NCBI GenBank assembly: GCA_003132865.1
Contig: PKYZ01000542.1
Coordinates: forward strand, 1-18,065
Reading direction: 5' to 3'
Length of the DNA stretch: 18,065 bases
Source: Bryobacterales bacterium
GTDB taxonomy: Bacteria > Acidobacteriota > Terriglobia > Bryobacterales > Bryobacteraceae
Translations under genes and position numbers: made by a program
Notes under the pieces: generated by a model
Database searches by the model: none
The model's input: only the letters and a program-made list of their open reading frames with translations
What the model was told of the DNA's origin: nothing
Part shown: piece after piece, positions 5,948-12,734 of the stretch
How the letters are laid out: every line of letters begins with the position of its first letter
How positions within the stretch are numbered: the stretch's first letter is position 1

Positions 5948-7093
5948 ATGAGACTCACGATCGTCGCCCTGCTGTTGGCATGCTCCGGCGTTGTCCGGGC
6001 GGACGACAATCCGCCTACCTTGGCGATCGGCGCAGCCGCGCCGGATTTCAATCTGCCGGCCGTCGATGGCAAGACATACCGCTTGCAGGACTTCGCATCG
6101 AGCAAAGCGCTGGTGGTCGTCTTCACCTGTGTGCACTGCCCCACGGCGCAGCTTTACGAAGGCCGCATCCGGAAGCTGGCCGGCGATTATCGGGATCGCG
6201 GCGTCGCGCTGGTGGCGATTCAGCCCAACAATCCGAAAGCCGTGCGCCTGGATGAGCTGGGCTACACGGACCTTGCCGATTCGCTTCCGGAGATGAAGAT
6301 CCGCGCGGAGTACCGGCATTTCGACTTTCCGTTTCTATACGACGGCGAGACGCAGTCGGTCGCGCGCGCTTATGGTCCGACGGCCACGCCGCACGTGTTT
6401 GTGTTCGACCAGGAACGCAAGCTGCGCTACGAGGGCCGCGTGGATTCGAGTCCGCGAGAGGCCCTCGCCAAGCGGCAGGATGCGCGCTTGGCCATCGACG
6501 CGGTGCTCGCCGGCAAGCCCGTGACACCCGTAGGCATGGAGAAAACCCCCACGGTGGGCTGTTCCATCAAGTGGGCGTATAAGCAGGCGTCGGGCGATGC
6601 GGAGATGGCGCGCATCGCCACCGAACCGGTGGTGCTCGATCCGGCCGGCTTGGATCAACTGAAAGCGCTACGCAAGAACGGAACCGGCAAGGTCCTGCTG
6701 GTCGATTTCTGGGCCACCTGGTGCGGCCCGTGCACGGCAGAGCTCCCCGAGTTTCAGAAGATGTACCGCATGTATCGCAAGCGGGCGTTCGATCTGGTGA
6801 CGGTGAGCGTGAATTTCCCGGACGAGAGGAAGGGCGTTCTGAAATTCCTCAACCAGCAGCATGCTTCCACCAAGAACCTGATCTTCGCCACGAATGAGAC
6901 TTACGACGAGATGGCGGCTTTCGATCCCGGGTGGAACGCCGCTGTGCCTTACACGGTTCTGATCGGGATCGACGGCAATGTCCTTTACCAGAAGCAAGGC
7001 GAGATCGACCCACTGGAAGTTCGCCGCCTGATCCTGGCCAATCTGCCGGATGACGACTACATCGGCCAGCAGGCCTATTGGAATTCCAAATAG
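5948..7093 (+). CDS. Exported double-thioredoxin-fold redoxin protein
   Basis: A 381-residue protein with two thioredoxin-like domains. The signal peptide MRLTIVALLLACSGVVRA (1-18) exports it. Domain 1 (about 23-210) is a redoxin/AhpC-TSA-like fold with a CVHC pair (Cys61, Cys64) in FTCVHCPTAQ. It contains the family's PTVGCSIKWAYK motif near 201-212. Domain 2 (about 225-370) is TlpA/DsbE-like, with WATWCGPC (Cys259, Cys262) and the cis-proline strand VPYTVLIGIDG. Both CxxC pairs are intact, so both domains should be redox active, probably in periplasmic thiol reduction or cytochrome maturation-type work. The partner is unknown. The fusion is uncommon but occurs in Acidobacteriota and Planctomycetota as far as I recall. 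Confidence 0.88.
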   Translation: MRLTIVALLLACSGVVRADDNPPTLAIGAAAPDFNLPAVDGKTYRLQDFASSKALVVVFTCVHCPTAQLYEGRIRKLAGDYRDRGVALVAIQPNNPKAVRLDELGYTDLADSLPEMKIRAEYRHFDFPFLYDGETQSVARAYGPTATPHVFVFDQERKLRYEGRVDSSPREALAKRQDARLAIDAVLAGKPVTPVGMEKTPTVGCSIKWAYKQASGDAEMARIATEPVVLDPAGLDQLKALRKNGTGKVLLVDFWATWCGPCTAELPEFQKMYRMYRKRAFDLVTVSVNFPDERKGVLKFLNQQHASTKNLIFATNETYDEMAAFDPGWNAAVPYTVLIGIDGNVLYQKQGEIDPLEVRRLILANLPDDDYIGQQAYWNSK

Positions 7094-7109
7094 CCGCGTG
7101 AGTCAAATA

Positions 7110-8264
7110 ATGGATCATTCTGCGACACGTTTCGGCCAACTCTCCATCGAAGGATTTCGGAGATTGCGCGACGTTCGCCTTGCCTTGCGCCCGCTGTCGG
7201 TGATGATCGGCGCGAATGGAACCGGAAAGACATCCGTGCTCGATGTGTTGTCTCTGCTGGCCTCTTCGGCTCAGGCAAGACTTGGTCCCTCGATCTCGGA
7301 ACTCGGTGGCTTGGCCAATGTGCTCACCTACGACAAGGCCGAGAAACTCGGACTTGGAATCACGATGGAGGTTCCGGGCCACCAACCGCTCGAATACTCG
7401 CTGTCACTCCGTCCACAGGGAATAGCCTATGCGATCGGCGAAGAGATGCTCCAGAACTGGGGGCTCCCAGCGCCGTTTCTTCACATTAGTTCGGTCCTGC
7501 AGGACGTCAGGTACTTCGATCCGGAGAAGAAAAAGCTCCTGCCCCCGACATGGGAACACAACCCGCTGGAGACAGCGTTGGCGCAGGTTCCTAAGATGTT
7601 CCAGGCGCCAGAGGATTTCCGGCGACGGCTCGCTTCCTTAACCTTTTACCACGTCCTGAATGTCGATCCCCGGTCACCGGTGCGGCTGCCCCAGGCGATG
7701 GGACCCGCGGAGTTGCCAGGAAGAAACGGTGAAGACCTGGTTTCATGTCTTTTCTATCTTCAACAGACCAACCGAAACAGGTTCGAAGCAATCGAAGACT
7801 CCCTTCGCGCGGCGTTTCCACGATTCGAACGCCTGGATTTCCCCCCAGTAGCGGCGGGTACGTTGGGCCTGGCTTGGCGCGAGCGGGGCTTTTCGAAGCC
7901 TCTCTACACGCACCAATTGTCGGAAGGAACGCTGCGGTTCCTGTGGTTGACAACTTTACTGCAGAGCCCGGGATTGACGGCGCTCACACTCCTCGACGAA
8001 CCGGAAGTCAGCCTGCACCCGGAATTGTTGAGTTTATTGGCAGACCAGTTGAGAGAGGCTTCGCAGCGTACCCAACTTATTGTCGCGACCCATTCCGATA
8101 CCCTAATCCGATTCTTAGAGCCGTCCGAGGTGGTTGTCCTTGACGCGACCGAGGATGGCATGACCAGTCTCACGAGAGCAGACGAACTCGATCTGGGGGA
8201 CTGGCTGAAAGAATATTCCCTGGATGAGCTCTGGCGTAACGGGCGAATCGGGGCACGGGCGTGA
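7110..8264 (+). CDS. ABC-type AAA ATPase, putative defence component
   Basis: A 384-residue SMC/RecF/OLD-like ATPase, not a transporter: there is no membrane partner. It begins with FGQLSIEGFRRLRDVRLALR, the usual start of this group. Walker A is GANGTGKTS (34-42), the ABC signature is LSEG (270-273), Walker B is LTLLDEPEVSLHPE (292-305) and the H-loop is ATHSDT (326-331). The insert between Walker A and the signature (about 50-265) is the arm region. The C-terminus (LGDWLKEYSLDELWRNG) is characteristic of ATPases paired with DUF4276 proteins. ATG 7110 was preferred; GTG 7098 is an alternative. The stop overlaps the partner's GTG by four bases. Third codon positions look less GC-rich than in neighbouring genes (TTA, ATA and CTA codons appear), which suggests acquisition by transfer. 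Confidence 0.85.
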   Translation: MDHSATRFGQLSIEGFRRLRDVRLALRPLSVMIGANGTGKTSVLDVLSLLASSAQARLGPSISELGGLANVLTYDKAEKLGLGITMEVPGHQPLEYSLSLRPQGIAYAIGEEMLQNWGLPAPFLHISSVLQDVRYFDPEKKKLLPPTWEHNPLETALAQVPKMFQAPEDFRRRLASLTFYHVLNVDPRSPVRLPQAMGPAELPGRNGEDLVSCLFYLQQTNRNRFEAIEDSLRAAFPRFERLDFPPVAAGTLGLAWRERGFSKPLYTHQLSEGTLRFLWLTTLLQSPGLTALTLLDEPEVSLHPELLSLLADQLREASQRTQLIVATHSDTLIRFLEPSEVVVLDATEDGMTSLTRADELDLGDWLKEYSLDELWRNGRIGARA

Positions 8265-8869
8265 AGATCACAGTTCTAGTCGAAGGAAAGACTGAGCAAG
8301 CTTTCAAACCGCATTTGCTGGAGTTTCTGAAGAGCAGGCTCGATCGTCGAATGCCCAACATCGATTTCTTCCCATGTCAGGGAAGAATGTACAAGGAAGA
8401 AAAGCTTCGGCGGACAGTCGAAAATCTCCTGCGAAATGGAAAGGTTCCGTCGGATGCCGTGATTGCACTAACGGACGTTTACACGGGTACGGACGACTTC
8501 GTCGACGCCTCCGATGCCAAACGGAAAATGCAGGCATGGGTTGGAAACAGCAGCAAGTTCCACCCGCACGCCGCACAGTATGATTTCGAAGCCTGGCTGC
8601 TTCCGTTTTGGAGCGACATTCAGACGCTCGCCGGGCACAATAAAAGCGCGCCGCCAGGGCCACCGGAAAACGTAAACCACAACCGGCCGCCATCATACCA
8701 CATTCGCGAGATCTTCAGAGCCGGAACCTGCCGAGACGACTATTCAAAGCCACGCGATGCCGCTCGAATCCTGCGCGGAAAGGACCTCGCGGTATCGGCC
8801 AACAGATGCCCGGAGCTGAAAGCGTTCCTGAACACGATCCTGACGCTGAGTGGCGCCGAACCGCTATAG
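8261..8869 (+). CDS. DUF4276 family TOPRIM-like protein
   Basis: A 202-residue DUF4276 protein starting at GTG inside the ATPase stop (GTGA overlap), so the two are co-translated. KITVLVEGKTEQAF (2-15) supplies the conserved TOPRIM-like glutamate (Glu9). ALTDVYTGTDDF (69-80) supplies the acidic strand with Asp72, and AQYDFEAWLLP (105-115) is the family's third hallmark. The acidic set resembles the metal site of TOPRIM nucleases in OLD and of the DUF4435 protein AriB of PARIS. By analogy it would be the effector or nuclease released or controlled by the ATPase. That role is inference: DUF4276 itself has no firmly established activity that I know of. Codon use is AT-richer than the surroundings, like its partner. 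Confidence 0.82.
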   Translation: MKITVLVEGKTEQAFKPHLLEFLKSRLDRRMPNIDFFPCQGRMYKEEKLRRTVENLLRNGKVPSDAVIALTDVYTGTDDFVDASDAKRKMQAWVGNSSKFHPHAAQYDFEAWLLPFWSDIQTLAGHNKSAPPGPPENVNHNRPPSYHIREIFRAGTCRDDYSKPRDAARILRGKDLAVSANRCPELKAFLNTILTLSGAEPL

Positions 8870-8882
8870 ATAAGGCCGCCGC

Positions 8883-9035
8883 CTACTCCTCCACGCGCGT
8901 AAAGCTCGCCAGCTCCGCCGACCTCACGCCGTAAACCTTCATCGGTTGCCGGCAGATCTCGCGGCCCAGCCGCTCCGGCTGGTCCTCGTCATCGTGCTCG
9001 ATCACCACTTTGAAGAAGAGATTGGTTCGATGCAT
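8883..9035 (-). CDS. Small uncharacterised 50-residue protein
   Basis: A short minus-strand gene, MHRTNLFFKVVIEHDDEDQP continuing to ELASFTRVEE. Support comes from an excellent ribosome binding site: AAGGGAGA ends within about six bases of the ATG on the minus strand. It is a full-length acidic reading frame with coding-like third positions and stands divergently over a shared promoter with the gene at 9062. I do not recognise a named family. The pattern (a beta strand FFKVVIEH, a helix PERLGREICRQ, a second strand and a helix) suggests a small folded alpha/beta protein. It converges on the DUF4276 gene, with 13 bases between the stops. It is cytosolic, with no membrane segment. Confidence 0.68.
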   Translation of the reverse strand: MHRTNLFFKVVIEHDDEDQPERLGREICRQPMKVYGVRSAELASFTRVEE

Positions 9036-9043
9036 AAAGTGTC

Positions 9044-9061
9044 TCCCTTTATACTAAGGGA
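9044..9061. promoter_or_regulatory. Symmetrical divergent promoter region
   Basis: TCCCTT (9044-9049) and AAGGGA (9056-9061) form a perfect 6-base inverted repeat around TATACT. Plus-strand TATACT (9050-9055) lies six bases before ATG 9062. On the minus strand the same bases read TAGTAT, 14 bases before the minus ATG, with AAGGGA serving as that gene's ribosome binding site. One -10 box could therefore fire in both directions. The palindrome could also be an operator. Confidence 0.5.
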
Positions 9062-9706
9062 ATGTCTTGCGCAATATGCCGTACCCGGAAACCCCGCCGC
9101 TTCTGCCCCGGCGTGCACGGCGACATCTGCACGCTCTGCTGCGGCAAGGAGCGAGAGGTCACCGTGGACTGCCCGCTCGATTGCCCGTTTCTGCAGGAAG
9201 CACGCAAGCACGAGCGCACCGAGCCGGTGAATCCGGATGAGTTTCCCAACAAGGATATCCGCATTACGGAAGAGTTCCTGGGGGAGCGCGAACTCTTGGT
9301 GGTGGGCGCTGCCAAGAGCCTCATGCTGGCGGCGTTCGATACTCCCGGCGCGGTGGATGGCGATGTGCGGGACGCGCTCGACGCGCTCATTCGCACGCTG
9401 CGCACGCTGCAAAGCGGGGTGTACTACGAGAGCCGGCCGGTGAACGCGCTGGCGAACCGGATCTTTAGCGCCACGCAAACCGGCTTGGAGGAGTTTCGCA
9501 AGCGCGAGCACGAGGAGCTCGGCATGTCGCGCACTCGGGATGCCGACGTGCTCGGCGTCCTGGTCTTCCTGCAGCGTCTGGCGCTGGACCGCGACAATGG
9601 GCGCCCGCGCGGCCGGGCTTTTCTGGATTCTTTGCGTGGCTTCTTAAGCGAGGCGGAAGGCGTGGTTCCACAAGGTCCGCGCGCTTCGTCGCTGATCGTG
9701 CCATGA
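9062..9706 (+). CDS. Eight-cysteine zinc-binding-like protein, uncharacterised
   Basis: A 214-residue protein. Its first 41 residues hold eight cysteines: C3, C6 (SCAIC), C15 (RFCPG), C23, C26, C27 (ICTLCC), C37 and C41 (DCPLDC). This looks like two treble-clef or zinc-ribbon knuckles. The remainder (about 60-214) is predicted mostly helical, with no hydrophobic segments and no enzyme motif I recognise. The start must be 9062, because C3 and C6 lie immediately after it. The only Shine-Dalgarno-like sequence (AAGGGA) abuts the ATG and cannot serve at zero spacing, so translation is probably leaderless. The gene is divergent from the 50-residue gene. Its function is unknown; a nucleic-acid or adaptor role would be a guess. 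Confidence 0.78.
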   Translation: MSCAICRTRKPRRFCPGVHGDICTLCCGKEREVTVDCPLDCPFLQEARKHERTEPVNPDEFPNKDIRITEEFLGERELLVVGAAKSLMLAAFDTPGAVDGDVRDALDALIRTLRTLQSGVYYESRPVNALANRIFSATQTGLEEFRKREHEELGMSRTRDADVLGVLVFLQRLALDRDNGRPRGRAFLDSLRGFLSEAEGVVPQGPRASSLIVP

Positions 9707-9713
9707 AGAATCG

Positions 9714-9730
9714 GCCTGGTGGCGCCGGGC
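9714..9730 (+). repeat. Short hairpin after stop codon
   Basis: GCCTGG (9714-9719) pairs with CCGGGC (9725-9730), including one G-T wobble, around a five-base loop. It lies eight bases after the stop at 9706. No T-run follows, so it is at best a weak terminator. Confidence 0.3.
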
Positions 9731-9754
9731 CCCGCATATCGAACGTATTCGTGG

Positions 9755-9772
9755 GCAGACCTCCAGGTCTGC
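9755..9772. repeat. REP-like palindrome (type GCAGACCT/AGGTCTGC)
   Basis: GCAGACCT and AGGTCTGC pair perfectly around a two-base CC loop. The flanks (GTGGG before, CCTGCCC about 16 bases after) resemble the palindrome at 11649-11670. Both belong to the same intergenic family by their shared GCAG(R)CC core. Confidence 0.7.
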
Positions 9773-9835
9773 GCGGGTCCTCCAGTCCTGCCCAGGAACT
9801 AAGCTGCCTGGCTCTCAGGTTTTTCGTAACCGGAA

Positions 9836-9875
9836 CTTAACACTTCCGTCATCAACTCATAATCGCGTCTAGTTA
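9836..9875 (+). promoter_or_regulatory. Candidate Pho-box-like direct repeats upstream of porin-pst
   Basis: Four 7-base units recur every 11 bases: CTTAACA (9836), CGTCATC (9847), CATAATC (9858) and CTAGTTA (9869). The 11-base phase and the CTTAACA and GTCAT cores fit the general design of PhoB/PhoP sites. Individual matches are weak, and the call leans on the phosphate operon that follows. The region ends about 105 bases before the porin ATG. Confidence 0.33.
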
Positions 9876-9979
9876 CCCTGAGTGAGGCCGAAGTGCGCAG
9901 GGCATTCGCTCGCCTGCAAGCAGTCCCCGCTCGTTGGAGGACGTTTGGCTGTAACTTCCAAATCTCACAAGGAGCTTCA

Positions 9980-11626
9980 ATGAAGAGAAGAGTACTCGCT
10001 ACGCTAGGCGGAGTCCTGCTCCTTTCGGGCGCCCTCACGGTGTACGCGCGCGCCCAGGAACCCGCTACCACCAACCCGGAGATCGAGCGTTTGAAAACGC
10101 AACTGGCCGCGCAGCAGGAGCAGATCGATCAGCTTCGCCGCGTGTTGGAGGAGCAAAAGAAGGTGTTAGATCAGGCCAGCCAGCCGAAGCCGCCCAGTCT
10201 GGGCCAGGTGGCCAGTACGACGGCAATCATCCCGGCGGGCGACGTGGCGCCCGTGCTGCATCCCGGCCTGGCGGCCGCCGTAGCCCTCCCGCAGTCGGAC
10301 AACGAGCCCGCATCGCCTTTACAACTGAAGATCGGAACGGCGACCATTACGCCGCTGGGCTTTCTGGATTTCACCAGCGTCTTCCGCTCGGCGGACGGGG
10401 GTAGTGGCATAGGCACCAGCTTTGGCAGTACCCCCTACAACAACGTGTCGACGGGCTTGGGGAAGTTGAGCGAGGAGCGCTTCAGCGCCCAGAACTCGCG
10501 TATCGGCGCACGCATCGACGCGCTGGTTCATGGCATGAAAGTGCTGGCCTACTGGGAGTCTGACTTTTTGGGCACCCAGTCTACCAACGCGGGGGTGACC
10601 TCGAACAGCAACAGCTTCCGCATGCGGCTTTATTTTGTGGACCTGAAAAAGGGGAGCTGGGAACTGCTGGGCGGACAATCCTGGAGCATGCTGACGCCCG
10701 GCCGCGTAGGTATTTCTCCGCTGCCTTCCGACATCTTCTATTCCCAGAATATGGACACGAATTACCAGGTGGGCATTCCGTGGACGCGCGCTCCCCAGTT
10801 CCGCGCCGTCTATCACGCCGGCGACACAGTGACCTTGGGATTCGCCCTGGAGACTGCCGAACAATATGGCGGCGGTGGGTCCGGCGGAGGCGCGATTGTG
10901 CTGCCCAGCCTGCTTGCCACTCCGTACACCAACACGCAGATCGATATGGGCGCCGCCACTTTCACTCCGCCAAACCTGGCCCCCGATCTCCAGGCCAAGA
11001 TTGCGTTCGATCCGAAGGTGAACGGCAACCTGATGCACGTCGAGTTCGCCGGCTTCCTCAGCACCTTCAAGACCTTCAATCCCCTCACCAGCACGAGCTT
11101 CACCAAACCGGGCGGCGGCGGCGAAGCCAACTTCAACCTGGAACTGGTGAAGAACTTCCACCTGATCGTCAACACGTTCCTGAGCGATGGCGGCGGCCGG
11201 TACCTGTTCGGCCAGGCGCCCGATCTGATCGTCGAGGCGAATGGCGCCCCCTCGCCGCTGCATGCTTCCTCTACAACGGACGGCTTTGAGTACACGATCC
11301 ACAACACCCTGCTCTTCGCCTACTACGGCGCCGACTACATCGGGCGGGACGTAGCCATCGACACGGCCAACAAGAACGCATTAGTGGGTTACGGCTATTC
11401 GAAATCGGCCAACAGCCAGAACCGGACCATCCAGGAAGGCACGTTCGGTTTCAACCAAACGTTCTGGAAGAACCCGAACTACGGAGCGTTGAGCTTCATC
11501 TTCCAGTACTCGTACCTCTTCCGGAACCCGTGGTATGTGGCTGCGGGGTCGCCCCGGGATACGCACAACAACTTGGTTTTCCTGGACTTGAGGTACACCC
11601 TGCCGGGACAGGCGCCCCACTACTAG
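9980..11626 (+). CDS. Outer-membrane porin, DcaP/OprP-like, heading the pst cluster
   Basis: A 548-residue outer-membrane porin. A signal peptide (about 1-25, ending YARAQ) is followed by a coiled coil (about 33-66, ERLKTQLAAQQEQIDQLRR). This is a layout seen in trimeric DcaP-type and other porins, where the coil bundles the trimer. The barrel part alternates short polar and aromatic strands: ITPLGFLDFTSVFRS, SRIGARIDALVHG, ELLGGQSWSMLTPG. It ends FLDLRYTLPGQAPHY, with the terminal aromatic expected for barrel assembly. ATG 9980 has AAGGAG nine bases away; the longer frame from 9893 lacks any such signal. It lies 86 bases before pstS on the same strand, so its natural cargo is probably phosphate or another anion. 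The binding residues cannot be told by eye. Confidence 0.85.
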   Translation: MKRRVLATLGGVLLLSGALTVYARAQEPATTNPEIERLKTQLAAQQEQIDQLRRVLEEQKKVLDQASQPKPPSLGQVASTTAIIPAGDVAPVLHPGLAAAVALPQSDNEPASPLQLKIGTATITPLGFLDFTSVFRSADGGSGIGTSFGSTPYNNVSTGLGKLSEERFSAQNSRIGARIDALVHGMKVLAYWESDFLGTQSTNAGVTSNSNSFRMRLYFVDLKKGSWELLGGQSWSMLTPGRVGISPLPSDIFYSQNMDTNYQVGIPWTRAPQFRAVYHAGDTVTLGFALETAEQYGGGGSGGGAIVLPSLLATPYTNTQIDMGAATFTPPNLAPDLQAKIAFDPKVNGNLMHVEFAGFLSTFKTFNPLTSTSFTKPGGGGEANFNLELVKNFHLIVNTFLSDGGGRYLFGQAPDLIVEANGAPSPLHASSTTDGFEYTIHNTLLFAYYGADYIGRDVAIDTANKNALVGYGYSKSANSQNRTIQEGTFGFNQTFWKNPNYGALSFIFQYSYLFRNPWYVAAGSPRDTHNNLVFLDLRYTLPGQAPHY

Positions 11627-11632
11627 GATGCT

Positions 11633-11670
11633 GTGGGGCAGGCTGGTGGGGCAGGCCTCCTGGCCTGCCC
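11633..11670. repeat. REP-like palindrome with duplicated arm between porin and pstS
   Basis: GTGGGGCAGGCT (11633-11644) is repeated as GTGGGGCAGGCC (11646-11657). The second copy pairs with GGCCTGCCC (11662-11670) around TCCT, giving nine perfect pairs. In an operon this hairpin could lower or uncouple pst expression relative to the porin, or protect the porin message from 3' decay. Confidence 0.75.
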
Positions 11671-11712
11671 ACAATTGACGTGTTAATGGGAAGCTGAAGA
11701 AGGGAGTCATAC

Positions 11713-12732
11713 ATGAAGAAGAGTAGTTTCTGGCTGGGCGCCTTGGGCGCCCTCGCCATCCTGTTGGCTGTCGCGCAAGCCAAGGTGCTGATCAACGCGG
11801 CAGGCGCCACGTTTCCGTATCCGATCTACGGCAAGTGGTTCGAAGAATTCACCAAAGCCGATCCGGACGCGCAGATCAACTACCAGTCGATTGGCTCTGG
11901 CGGCGGAATCCGGCAGTTCACTGAAGGCACCGTGGACTTCGGCGCTTCGGACATGCCCATGACCGACGAGCAGATCGGCAAGTTCAAGAACAAACCGCTG
12001 CACTTCCCCACGGTGCTGGGCGGGCTGGTGCCTACCTACAACGTCCCTGGTGTCACCCAGGAGTTGAAGTTCACGCCAGAAGCGCTGGCGGGAATCTATC
12101 TGGCCAAGATCAAGAAGTGGAACGATCCGGAGTTGCAGAAGGCGAACCCCGGAGTGAAACTGCCGGATACCGAGATCGTGGTGGTGCATCGGTCCGAAGG
12201 AAGCGGCACAACGTTTGTATGGACCGACTACCTCGCCAAAGTCAGCCCGGAATGGAAGACCAAGGTGGGCGTGAATGCTTCGGTAAGCTGGCCCGTGGGT
12301 TTGGGAGGCAAGGGCAATGAAGGCGTGGCAGGCATCGTTAAGCAAACCCCCCACTCGATCGGCTACGTCGAGCTCATCTACGCGCTGCAGAACAAAATGG
12401 CCTACGGCTGGGTGCGCAATGCCGCCGGGACGTACCTGAAAGCGGACCTGGACAGCGTGACGGAGGCGGCGGCCGCTATCGCCAAGACCATGCCCGCCGA
12501 CTTCCGGGTTTCCATCACCAATCCTCCCGGCAAAAAGGCCTACCCCATCGCCTCATTCACTTGGTTGCTGATACCATCGAAGATCGAGGACCCGGGGAAA
12601 AAGAAAGCCATCGTCACGTTCCTGCATTGGATGCTGACCGACGGCCAGAAGTACGCGGGGTCGCTCGGCTATGCTCCTTTGCCCAAGGAAGTAGTCGCCA
12701 AAGAAGACAACCAAATTTCGCTGATCAAGTAA
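11713..12732 (+). CDS. pstS: Phosphate ABC transporter substrate-binding protein PstS
   Basis: The periplasmic phosphate-binding protein of the Pst ABC transporter, 339 residues. The signal peptide is MKKSSFWLGALGALAILLAV ending AQA-K, with cleavage near residue 23; there is no lipobox cysteine. Phosphate-contacting segments are in place: GATFPYPIY (31-39, Thr33 and Phe34), SGGGIRQF (62-69), DFGASD (75-80) and HRSEGSGTTF (159-168, with Arg160, Ser164, Gly165 and Thr166). The ATG follows AAGGGAG at good spacing. pstC starts two bases after the stop. The order porin-pstSCAB-phoU shows this is a complete high-affinity uptake system, expected to be induced by phosphate starvation. Confidence 0.97.
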   Translation: MKKSSFWLGALGALAILLAVAQAKVLINAAGATFPYPIYGKWFEEFTKADPDAQINYQSIGSGGGIRQFTEGTVDFGASDMPMTDEQIGKFKNKPLHFPTVLGGLVPTYNVPGVTQELKFTPEALAGIYLAKIKKWNDPELQKANPGVKLPDTEIVVVHRSEGSGTTFVWTDYLAKVSPEWKTKVGVNASVSWPVGLGGKGNEGVAGIVKQTPHSIGYVELIYALQNKMAYGWVRNAAGTYLKADLDSVTEAAAAIAKTMPADFRVSITNPPGKKAYPIASFTWLLIPSKIEDPGKKKAIVTFLHWMLTDGQKYAGSLGYAPLPKEVVAKEDNQISLIK

Positions 12733-12734
12733 TT

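Noticed and set aside
9893..9979. 29-residue upstream extension of the porin
   Set aside because: It lacks a ribosome binding site and would bury the signal peptide. ATG 9980 has AAGGAG and starts the signal peptide directly.
10319..11302. 327-residue minus-strand open frame inside the porin gene
   Set aside because: It is antisense to a well-supported porin, with no ribosome binding site or domain.
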